A stretch of DNA of 52,941 nt from contig NZ_JACHKZ010000027.1 of NCBI RefSeq assembly GCF_014207855.1, positions 1-52,941 of the forward strand. Reading direction: 5' to 3'. A program made the position numbers and the translations under genes. Below, in pieces: positions 16,627 to 22,680 of this stretch. This DNA comes from Comamonas odontotermitis (GTDB lineage Bacteria; Pseudomonadota; Gammaproteobacteria; Burkholderiales; Burkholderiaceae_C). Within the stretch, counting starts at the first letter, position 1. Each line of letters starts with the position of its first letter. The notes beneath the pieces were generated by a model that worked only from the letters and a program-made list of their open reading frames with translations, did not search any database and was not told the origin of the DNA.

Positions 16627-16668
16627 TCCGTAGCCGGGCGGCTCCCGGTGTGTTTATAGGAGTTCTTC

Positions 16669-16905
16669 ATGAGCAATATGACTCTGTCTCAAAAAGTGAA
16701 ATACGGCGCTGTTGCCGGTGCCCTGGCCCTGTCCAATGTCGCATTTGCGGCTGCGACTGATCCCACCTCTGCGATTGCAGATGCGCAAACGACCATTCTG
16801 GGCATCGTTGCCGCTGCGGGTGCTGCGTTCATCGCAGTTGCGCTGGCCGGTGTGGGCTGGTCTGTGGGTGCCAAGTTCATCAAGCGCATCGGCGGTAAGG
16901 CTTGA
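16669..16905 (+). CDS. Major coat protein (pVIII-like)
   Basis: A 78-residue precursor. Residues 1-27 look like a signal peptide ending AFA, leaving a mature protein of about 51 residues. The mature form has an acidic amphipathic start (TDPTSAIADA), a central hydrophobic helix (GIVAAAGAAFIAVALAGVGW) and a basic end (KFIKRIGGKA) that would face the DNA. This matches fd-type coat proteins of about 50 residues. It has a strong ribosome site (TAGGAG) and a strong terminator directly downstream, allowing high expression. Confidence 0.85.
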   Translation: MSNMTLSQKVKYGAVAGALALSNVAFAAATDPTSAIADAQTTILGIVAAAGAAFIAVALAGVGWSVGAKFIKRIGGKA

Positions 16906-16907
16906 TG

Positions 16908-16970
16908 AACGAGCGGGGCGGGGGCGGTGGGGCTGCGAAGCGGTTCCGCTGCCCCCGCTCTGCTCGTTTT
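16908..16970 (+). terminator. Strong GC-rich terminator after the major coat gene
   Basis: AACGAGC (16908-16914) pairs with GCTCGTT (16962-16968), and GCGGGGGC (16918-16925) with GCCCCCGC (16951-16958). The stem encloses a smaller AGCGG/CCGCT hairpin and ends in TTTT. A terminator after gene VIII is a conserved feature of filamentous phages that limits transcription of the downstream minor-protein genes. Confidence 0.85.
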
Positions 16971-17015
16971 GGTGTGTATCTGTGTTCTATTTTTAAGCGT
17001 GTGAGGGGATAACAA

Positions 17016-18620
17016 GTGCGATCAATCAGGTTCTTGCTCCTGCTGCTTTTGTCGCTTGTGTCCGTATGCGCTCAAGCGTCGTTTCCCACTGGTCGGTTCA
17101 GGGCTATGTACACGGATTCTCCGTGGCAGCGGAGCATTGATGCCGCTTGCGCTGACGGGCTTCGCTATAGGCAGTCTATCGAGACTGAGGGTAAGGTCTA
17201 CACGTCTAACGGGTACGTTACTAACAACCCCTCTAACGGCAGTTGTAAATACAAGGCCACAAAGCCCGGTGTCGATTTTGTTTGGGAATACGCCCTTAGC
17301 TGGAATGGTGAAATTGCGTTCTGTCCAGCAAATGCGCATTCCGATGGTGCAAGTTCTGGCACATGCTCTTGTGATGTTGGCTTTGAAGAAAAGGACGGTC
17401 AGTGCGTTCCTAAGTCAACGAATAAATGCGAGGCTGGCAAAAAGATTTACTTCAATGAAGACAAGCCCGGCGGTGTTCCCGAGAGCATGTGTGTCTCTAG
17501 CTGCAAATACAAGCCGGGCAATACTATTGCCTTCAAAAAAGATGACGCTTGGTTTTGGTCGGGCGACTTCACCAGTACGGGTGAAACCTGTACAGCTCCT
17601 ACCGGCGGAGAAGGTAACGGAGGCGGCGGCGGCACCAACACAGGTGGTGGCACCAACACAGGCGGTGGTACCAACACAGGTGGCGGTACCAACACAGGTG
17701 GCGGCACCAACACAGGCGGTGGTACCAACACAGGCGGTGGTACCAACACAGGCGGCGGTACCAACACAGGTGGCGGCACCAATACAGGTGGCGGTACCAA
17801 CACAGGTGGCGGTACCAACACAGGTGGCGGCACCAACACAGGTGGCGGTACCAACACAGGTGGCGGCACCAACACGGGTGGCGGCACCAACACAGGCGGC
17901 GGCACCAACACGGGCGGCGGCACTAATACGGGCGGCGGCACCAACACAGGTGGCGGTACCAATACGGGCGGCGGCACCAACACAGGTGGCGGTACCAATA
18001 CGGGCGGCGGCACCAACACAGGCGGCGGCACCAACACGGGCGGCGGTACCAACACAGGTGGCGGTACCAACACAGGTGGAGGAACCAACACAGGTGGCGG
18101 CACCAACACAGGCGGCGGGACCAACACGGGCGGCGGCACCAACACAGGTGGCGGCACTAACACAGGTGGCGGTACCAACACCGGCGGCGGTACCAATACG
18201 GGCGGTGGTGGCGGTGGCGGCGGCGGTGATGAAGGTGATGAGGGTGGCGCCTGTGGTGGGCCTAAGCAGCCTCCTTGCAAGATTGATGAGACCGGAACGC
18301 CTGACGGTAAGGACGTTTTCGGAGATTCAAAAGGGGCACTCGACAAGGTTGACGGGGATCGTCAGGGCACTCTCGATGGGATAAAAAAGTCTGACGATAA
18401 AGATACGTCTTGGGGCGTCTCTTTCGGCTGGTTGCAGCATGGTGGCTGTGAACCCTGGAACCTCGGCACATTGCCTACGCCTACGCCTACGATGCTTGCA
18501 ATCGACATCTGCACGATTGAGGGCTACACCGCGCCTATCGTCTCCTTCCTCTGGATCATCACGACTGTTGGCTTGTGCGCGGGCCTAGTGTTCGGCACGA
18601 TGAACGGAGGTAAGCAGTAA
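17016..18620 (+). CDS. Adsorption / minor coat protein (pIII-like) with long GGGTNT repeat linker
   Basis: A 534-residue protein with a GTG start. Residues 1-21 are a signal peptide (ending AQA). Residues 22-200 form a cysteine-containing receptor-binding region, including a small EGF-like SGTCSCDVGFEEKDGQC. Residues 204-395 are 32 exact GGGTNT hexapeptides, then a glycine/acidic stretch, a C-terminal domain (about 405-505) and one membrane helix (about 508-528) with a short basic tail. This is the layout of fd pIII: N domains, glycine-rich linkers, and a C domain anchored in the membrane until assembly. The receptor cannot be inferred, although a pilus is the usual one. It ends by sharing a base with the pVI-like gene. 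Confidence 0.8.
   Translation: MRSIRFLLLLLLSLVSVCAQASFPTGRFRAMYTDSPWQRSIDAACADGLRYRQSIETEGKVYTSNGYVTNNPSNGSCKYKATKPGVDFVWEYALSWNGEIAFCPANAHSDGASSGTCSCDVGFEEKDGQCVPKSTNKCEAGKKIYFNEDKPGGVPESMCVSSCKYKPGNTIAFKKDDAWFWSGDFTSTGETCTAPTGGEGNGGGGGTNTGGGTNTGGGTNTGGGTNTGGGTNTGGGTNTGGGTNTGGGTNTGGGTNTGGGTNTGGGTNTGGGTNTGGGTNTGGGTNTGGGTNTGGGTNTGGGTNTGGGTNTGGGTNTGGGTNTGGGTNTGGGTNTGGGTNTGGGTNTGGGTNTGGGTNTGGGTNTGGGTNTGGGTNTGGGTNTGGGTNTGGGTNTGGGGGGGGGDEGDEGGACGGPKQPPCKIDETGTPDGKDVFGDSKGALDKVDGDRQGTLDGIKKSDDKDTSWGVSFGWLQHGGCEPWNLGTLPTPTPTMLAIDICTIEGYTAPIVSFLWIITTVGLCAGLVFGTMNGGKQ
17625..18200 (+). repeat. 32 tandem 18-bp units encoding GGGTNT
   Basis: The 576 bases divide exactly into 32 units of the form GGY-GGY-GGY-ACY-AAY-ACR. 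All visible differences between units are at third codon positions (GGT/GGC/GGA/GGG, ACC/ACT/ACA/ACG, AAC/AAT), so every unit still encodes GGGTNT. The unit length is a multiple of three, so length change by slippage would not break the frame. Confidence 0.97.
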
Positions 18621-18949
18621 TGCCTTTACTCGGTCTTTTGCTTAGCAATCTGCTGACTGCTCTCGTTGCTTGGTTTGCTCAGTACGTCACGCGAAAAGTT
18701 GCCTTTGGCGGTGCTGTCGTGGTTGCTTCATCTGCGCTTACGTTTGGGTTGTTTGTCGTATTCCGTGGCGTCATGACAATGGCCGATAGCGCGCTCTCTG
18801 GCTTGCCGGCCATGTTCGTCAAAGCGTTCTTCATGGCTGTGCCTCCTGCCGCCATTCCATGCGTGTCTGCGTACATCACGATCTGGACTGCATGTGGCGT
18901 CTACCGCTGGCAGCAGGATTTGATTCATCTATTTGCCAAGTCCAATTGA
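18620..18949 (+). CDS. Minor coat protein pVI-like (DUF2523-type)
   Basis: A 109-residue protein with three hydrophobic segments (about 4-22, 27-50 and 65-98), like the DUF2523 family that stands in for pVI in many filamentous phages. pVI and pIII cap the end of the virion that leaves the cell last and contacts the next host. The start overlaps the pIII-like stop (TAATG), and the Zot gene follows 9 bases later. Confidence 0.72.
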   Translation: MPLLGLLLSNLLTALVAWFAQYVTRKVAFGGAVVVASSALTFGLFVVFRGVMTMADSALSGLPAMFVKAFFMAVPPAAIPCVSAYITIWTACGVYRWQQDLIHLFAKSN

Positions 18950-18958
18950 GGGGGTCAT

Positions 18959-19837
18959 ATGGCTGTTTACGTTGTCTCCGGCAAGCTTGGTTCGGGTAAA
19001 GGGTTGTACTGTGTGCACAAGATTCAGCAAGCGCTCTATGAGGGTCGGCGCGTGGCGACTAACTTTGATCTCAAGCTGGAAAACATGCTTCCCCATCGGT
19101 CGAAGAAAACCGCAATCCGCGTCCCTGATAAGCCCACGGCGCAAGACCTGGACGATATTGGTCACGGCAACCCGGACAAGCGCTACGACGAAAGCAAAGC
19201 GGGTGTACTGGTTCTGGATGAGTTGGGATCGTGGCTCAATTCGCGCGATTTTCAAAACGCCGAACGAACCAAGCTCATCGACTGGTTGATCCATGCGCGC
19301 AAAAAGGGTTGGGACGTCTACCTCGTTGTGCAAAACATTGAGATGCTTGATAAGCAAGTGCGCGTGGGCCTTGCTGAATACCTCGTCAAATGCGTGCGTG
19401 CTGACAAGATGCGCATCCCCATGGTGGGCGCATTCCTCGGCAAGATGGGGCGGCTTCCACGCTTTCACATCGCCAATATCTTTATGCCCGATGTGCCGGG
19501 TATCGTGGTGGATCGGGAGTGGTACCGCAACACCGATCTCTACGCGGCCTACGACACATTGCAGATATTCCGCGACTGGCATCGCAAGCCCGGCGATCCT
19601 GGCTTCAAAGACGAAACATACATGGGGCCGTACAGCTATCTCAGTCCCTGGCATGTGACGAACTATCAGGGCGAAAAAGCAAAGCTGCCGCTGCTCCAGC
19701 GCCTTGCGCCAAGGGTCTTCACGCCTCCAGTTAGGCCAGCACTCAAGCCCAAAAACCACCAGGTGACGGCTGCGGCAAAGCTCGCAAAATCGGAAGCATG
19801 GCAAGCGGCACGGCGCGCATTGGAGGTAGCAGCATGA
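18959..19837 (+). CDS. Zot-domain assembly ATPase (pI-like) lacking a membrane segment
   Basis: A 292-residue protein. Walker A is GKLGSGKG (residues 8-15) and Walker B is VLVLDELG (83-90), followed by the Zot-family IDWLIHARKKGWDVYLVVQN. pI/Zot proteins power virion extrusion through the inner membrane and normally carry a membrane helix after the ATPase domain. Here the C-terminal 90 residues are polar, proline- and alanine-rich, and I see no membrane segment. A separate 40-residue membrane protein is coupled directly behind it by ATGA. It has a good ribosome site (GAGGGGG). Confidence 0.85.
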   Translation: MAVYVVSGKLGSGKGLYCVHKIQQALYEGRRVATNFDLKLENMLPHRSKKTAIRVPDKPTAQDLDDIGHGNPDKRYDESKAGVLVLDELGSWLNSRDFQNAERTKLIDWLIHARKKGWDVYLVVQNIEMLDKQVRVGLAEYLVKCVRADKMRIPMVGAFLGKMGRLPRFHIANIFMPDVPGIVVDREWYRNTDLYAAYDTLQIFRDWHRKPGDPGFKDETYMGPYSYLSPWHVTNYQGEKAKLPLLQRLAPRVFTPPVRPALKPKNHQVTAAAKLAKSEAWQAARRALEVAA

Positions 19838-19956
19838 AGGGTTTTTGGTGGGCGCTTGCGCTGTTGGCCATTGCCGTGTTCTGGCTCTCCGTCCAGCTTG
19901 GGGCGGCTATCGATGATGTGCTTGGGCCTGATGAGCCTTTGCGCAAGCCCGATTAA
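19834..19956 (+). CDS. 40-residue single-pass membrane protein coupled to Zot
   Basis: The translation starts MKGFWWALALLAIAVFWLSV, has one membrane helix (about residues 4-26) and an acidic tail (DDVLGPDEPLRKPD). The ATGA overlap with the Zot stop indicates coupled translation. In fd, pI contains its own membrane helix and a restart product (pXI) supplies more. This small protein may provide the membrane anchor or assembly-site contact on a separate chain. That role is inferred from position and topology. Confidence 0.55.
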   Translation: MKGFWWALALLAIAVFWLSVQLGAAIDDVLGPDEPLRKPD

Positions 19957-20225
19957 TCAGTCGCTAGGGGCATTTGCACAAATGCCTTTTGCAGCCATAT
20001 GTGCAGGTTCCTTGTGGCTTCCTTGACCCATTGTGGCGTTGTGCGTTTGGCGGGGTGTGCGATGCGTCCTGCTGCTGCAAATGCGCGTCCACGTGCGGCG
20101 CGAATATCGCGCATCAGCTTGGTGGTTGGTCGTGCGGTGGCCCATTTCAGAATGCGCCCAAATGGCAGCGGCATTTGCAGTGCCAGTGCTTCGGGGTGCT
20201 TGCGGTAGTTTGCTGCGATTGCCAT
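19953..20225 (-). CDS. Unknown phage protein, basic, minus strand
   Basis: A 90-residue basic protein (start MAIAANYRKHPEALALQMPL; arginine- and alanine-rich centre IRAARGRAFAAAGRIAHPA). The start at 20225 has a very good ribosome site, AAAAAGGAG, nine bases upstream, which is strong support for a real gene. It converges with the 40-residue membrane gene, overlapping it by four bases, and is transcribed from the origin-like region. No family is recognised; the basic composition allows DNA or RNA binding. Confidence 0.6.
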   Translation of the reverse strand: MAIAANYRKHPEALALQMPLPFGRILKWATARPTTKLMRDIRAARGRAFAAAGRIAHPAKRTTPQWVKEATRNLHIWLQKAFVQMPLATD

Positions 20226-20337
20226 GACGTGCTCCTTTTTACATCCTCTCGCTCGTCGCTTCCTCGCTCCCCTTGGGGCCGGAGGCGTCAAGGGGCGGGG
20301 GGGATGGCAGAACTCATGCACAGCAAGCAAAAAGGGG

Positions 20338-20431
20338 CCTTTGCCCCAGTACTGCTATCAAACATCCCCCCACAAGCGCCCCTCGCCCGCGCCGGGGTCT
20401 TGTGGGGGGATGTGCAGGGATGGGGCAAAGG
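20338..20431. repeat. Nested perfect inverted repeats (hairpin/cruciform)
   Basis: The outer arms CCTTTGCCCCA (20338-20348) and TGGGGCAAAGG (20421-20431) are perfect over 11 bases. The inner arms ACATCCCCCCACAAG (20362-20376) and CTTGTGGGGGGATGT (20399-20413) are perfect over 15 bases, and CCCC/GGGG (20379-20382 / 20394-20397) extends the inner stem. No T-tract follows, so it is not a typical terminator. It resembles an origin or packaging-signal hairpin of a filamentous phage. Confidence 0.8.
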
Positions 20432-20559
20432 GCACTTTTGGCCGTCTAGCCTGCGGCCGCAGCGGGCGTGACATAAAGCGAAGCGACTGGCGCGCCTGAT
20501 GCAGCAGGCGGGTTATTGGGCGGGAGCTTCGTGCGACCGGATTGTTGTATCGTGTAACT

Positions 20560-20586
20560 AGGAAGCGCTTCCTGTTAATCAACAGG
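20560..20586. promoter_or_regulatory. Palindromes just upstream of the serine recombinase gene
   Basis: AGGAAGCGCTTCCT (20560-20573) is a perfect 14-bp palindrome. It shares three bases with CCTGTTAATCAACAGG (20571-20586), a 6-bp inverted repeat with a 4-base spacer that runs into the recombinase ribosome site. Small serine recombinases usually bind a res or crossover site beside their own gene and repress it there, so these are candidate recombinase sites or operators. Confidence 0.5.
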
Positions 20587-20593
20587 AGTAGTT

Positions 20594-21187
20594 ATGGCAA
20601 GAATTGGATATGCGCGTGTAAGCACGCTTGATCAGGATACATCGCTGCAATTTGCGGCTCTTCGATCTGCGCGGTGTGATCGCATCGTTGAGGAAAAGGT
20701 ATCAGCGGTAAAACCTCGGCCGAAGTTGGATAAGCTGCTCTCTGAGCTACGGGCTGGTGACGAACTTGTGATCTATAAGATTGATCGCTTGGCCCGTAGT
20801 GTGCGTGATCTCGTGCGAATATCTGAGCATGTAGAGAGCGTTGGGGCAAGGCTTCGCAGCATGACGGAACCTATCGATGTAACTACGCCAATGGGCCGTA
20901 TGGCATTGCACATGCTAGGCGTAGTTGCAGAGTTTGAACGTAGCTTAATACGTGAACGTTGCATTGCTGGTCAGATTGAGGCCGTTCGTAAGGGTAAGCT
21001 CATCGGTCGGCCTAGCAAGCTTTCTTTGCAGGAGCAGAACGAGCTTATTCAGTTGGCTGACTGTGGCATACCGTTGAAGGACATTGGGGCTGCTTATGGG
21101 GTCTGTGAAGGTACTGTGAGGCGGTTTCACGGGATTGCCACAGGGCGAATAGATCGCTTCACCGGCATTGTTCGCAAGTCTCTTTAG
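20594..21187 (+). CDS. Serine recombinase of the resolvase/invertase family
   Basis: A 197-residue enzyme. The catalytic serine is in IGYARVST (residues 4-11). The arginine pair is in YKIDRLARS (about 60-68), and EFERSLIRERCIAG begins the long dimer helix. A C-terminal helix-turn-helix (LKDIGAAYGVCEGTVRRF, about 160-177) would bind the crossover site. Its base composition is lower in GC than the flanking host genes. It could integrate or excise the phage, or resolve phage dimers. The family members of this size are mostly resolvases and invertases rather than large phage integrases, so an integrative role is uncertain. It has its own ribosome site (AGGAG) and terminator. Confidence 0.85.
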   Translation: MARIGYARVSTLDQDTSLQFAALRSARCDRIVEEKVSAVKPRPKLDKLLSELRAGDELVIYKIDRLARSVRDLVRISEHVESVGARLRSMTEPIDVTTPMGRMALHMLGVVAEFERSLIRERCIAGQIEAVRKGKLIGRPSKLSLQEQNELIQLADCGIPLKDIGAAYGVCEGTVRRFHGIATGRIDRFTGIVRKSL

Positions 21188-21196
21188 CGCAACAAA

Positions 21197-21219
21197 AAAC
21201 CCGCATTATTTGCGGGTTT
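21197..21219 (+). terminator. Terminator after the serine recombinase gene
   Basis: AAACCCGCA (21197-21205) pairs perfectly with TGCGGGTTT (21211-21219) around a 5-base loop. The run of A before it also allows use from the opposite strand. Confidence 0.8.
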
Positions 21220-21220
21220 C

Positions 21221-21262
21221 TATCGTTTTGATAGCGCTTTTTGCATCAAATTTGATAGCAAA
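21221..21262. repeat. Host-type intergenic motif (CTATC...GATAG, ATCAAATTTGATAGC)
   Basis: CTATCGTTTTGATAG and the palindrome ATCAAATTTGAT followed by AGCAAAA match the motif class seen elsewhere in the host DNA of this window. This suggests that chromosome sequence resumes between the recombinase terminator and position 21276. Confidence 0.4.
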
Positions 21263-21380
21263 ATAAAGTATGGTTTTCGCACTGTGGCCGGGTGTGCATG
21301 TGTTCCATGTCGCCCAGGGGGCAAATATCGCTGCACCGCTGCCTACAATGCATGCAACAGCGAAAAACCAGGAGACCTGC

Positions 21381-22493
21381 ATGAACGCCCCTTTGCCACC
21401 TGCCCATGGCTTGCCGCTGCAGCGCCTTGATGCGGCTCAATGGCAGCGCGCCAAGCTGCTGCTTGACGACAGCTGGATCGAGCAGGAGCCCCCGCTTGCC
21501 GCCGCGTTGCCTGTGGTGCTGGCCCGCGATGTGGGGCTGGATTGGCACAAGGCGGGCACTTTCCGCCACCACCTGCTGGGTGTCACGCGCACGCTGCAGC
21601 TGTGGCAGCAGCCCGAGGACGTCAAGCTCCTGGGCCTGCTGCACAGCGTGTACGGCAATGCCTTTGTCGATCTCGTCAAGTTTGATGCGAACAGCGAGCG
21701 CAGCAAGCTTGCCGCCGTGGTGGGCGAGAAGGCCGAGCAGCTGGTCTTCGAGTTCTGCACGCTCTCGCGTGCGCAGTTTGTGCAGAAGGTGCTGGCTGGT
21801 CAGATCGAGGCCGATGGCGCCGTGGTGCTGGAGCACAAAGGCAGCCCGCGCCGGGTAGAGCCTTATACGGTGGCGGCTTTCATCATTGTCAGCATGGCCG
21901 ACACCATGGAGCAGTGGTTCAGCTGGCAGGACGATATTTTCTCCAGCTTCCCGAATGTGCCGCAGCGCAGCCAGAAGGCGCACTGGATGGCCTCGCTCTG
22001 GCCAGGCCCGATGCGTCCGAGCGGCCGCATGCTGTCGCAGATTGCCAGCCTGGGCCTGGCGCTGCAGCATCCGGGCTTGCAGGGCCTGCTGCCCGTGCCG
22101 CCCGTGTTTGCCCATTGCACCCAAGGCCTGGCTCCGGCGGCCGATGCGGCAGCGGCGTCGCTGTACTGGTCGGTCATCCAGCAGGACCAGCCGCTCACCG
22201 ACCTGGATGTGGCAACTGGCGTGCTGGAGCAGGCCGTGCAGCTCAACCCCTGGGTGGGCGAGCCGCAAATGGTGCTGGCCCAGCTGTACCTGAGCGCCGG
22301 GCGCGATGCAGACGCCAAGGCCGCCGCCGACAGCGCACTGCAGGCTTTCAGCCAATGGGGCAATGCCTGGGACAAGCGCGTGCAGTGGGACGCCTGGGTG
22401 GCGTGGACGCGCATCCTGCAGCAGCATGCGCAGAATGGCAACTGGCCCGAGCGGCTGGACAAGCTCAATAACGTGGCCTTGAAGCCTGAATAG
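21381..22493 (+). CDS. DUF6817-like (HD-type) protein with TPR-like C-terminal half
   Basis: A 370-residue cytoplasmic protein. The N-terminal part contains FRHHLLGVTRTLQLWQQPED (about 60-79) and LGLLHSVYGNAF, a histidine pattern like that of DUF6817/HD-type metal-binding folds. The C-terminal 110 residues form repeating helices (VLEQAVQLNPWVGEPQMVLA) like tetratricopeptide repeats. The start at 21381 has AGGAGA upstream. It is the first host gene right of the prophage and lies 187 bases before metQ on the same strand. The function is unknown. Confidence 0.65.
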   Translation: MNAPLPPAHGLPLQRLDAAQWQRAKLLLDDSWIEQEPPLAAALPVVLARDVGLDWHKAGTFRHHLLGVTRTLQLWQQPEDVKLLGLLHSVYGNAFVDLVKFDANSERSKLAAVVGEKAEQLVFEFCTLSRAQFVQKVLAGQIEADGAVVLEHKGSPRRVEPYTVAAFIIVSMADTMEQWFSWQDDIFSSFPNVPQRSQKAHWMASLWPGPMRPSGRMLSQIASLGLALQHPGLQGLLPVPPVFAHCTQGLAPAADAAAASLYWSVIQQDQPLTDLDVATGVLEQAVQLNPWVGEPQMVLAQLYLSAGRDADAKAAADSALQAFSQWGNAWDKRVQWDAWVAWTRILQQHAQNGNWPERLDKLNNVALKPE

Positions 22494-22680
22494 GCGGGGC
22501 GGCAAGGCGGGCTGAAAGCCAGGCCAAAACCGCTGCTGGCCTAAGCTACGCAAGCGCCGGTACATCAAATGTGATCGTGTCAAATCTCCGCAACGCGGTT
22601 GTAAGCAAATCTCTAAACAATCTTTGCTGCGGTGCAAAAACGGGCTTACAGTTCGGTATCGAATTTGAAAGGTATCGCTC

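Larger units (their letters stand above)
20226..20593. other. Phage intergenic region, probable replication origin and packaging signal
   Basis: No protein gene is visible in these 368 bases between the divergent 90-residue gene and the serine recombinase. They are packed with dyads: the nested repeat at 20338-20431, a 12-bp palindrome CTGCGGCCGCAG (20451-20462), a short GCCTG/CAGGC pair near 20500, and the palindromes at 20560-20586. Filamentous phages carry the plus- and minus-strand origins and the packaging hairpin in such a region. The exact nick site was not identified. Confidence 0.5.
13844..21276. mobile_element. Filamentous (Inoviridae-type) prophage
   Basis: The interval carries the hallmark filamentous-phage set in canonical order: ssDNA-binding protein, rolling-circle initiator, small virion-protein genes, major coat protein with terminator, glycine-rich adsorption protein, pVI-like protein and Zot/pI ATPase, plus a repressor-like gene and a serine recombinase. 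The length of about 7.4 kb is normal for the group. There is no secretin gene. Boundaries are uncertain. The edges given are a shared 8-mer TATGGTTT at 13844-13851 and 21269-21276, chosen because the left copy abuts the repressor stop codon next to a host-type motif and the right copy follows the recombinase terminator. Confidence 0.85.

Noticed and set aside
17625..18200. Possible CRISPR-like array
   Set aside because: The units are contiguous 18-mers with no spacers, inside a coding frame.
17056..18384. Additional long frames through the GGGTNT repeats (VPTQVAAPTQ-type on the plus strand, VLVPPP-type on the minus strand)
   Set aside because: The 18-bp unit is divisible by three, so all frames stay open. 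Only the GGGTNT frame has a signal peptide, a C-terminal domain and purely synonymous variation.
13718..21300. XerCD dif-type attachment site for the phage
   Set aside because: I found no sequence resembling the dif core near either boundary. A search with the species' own dif would be decisive.
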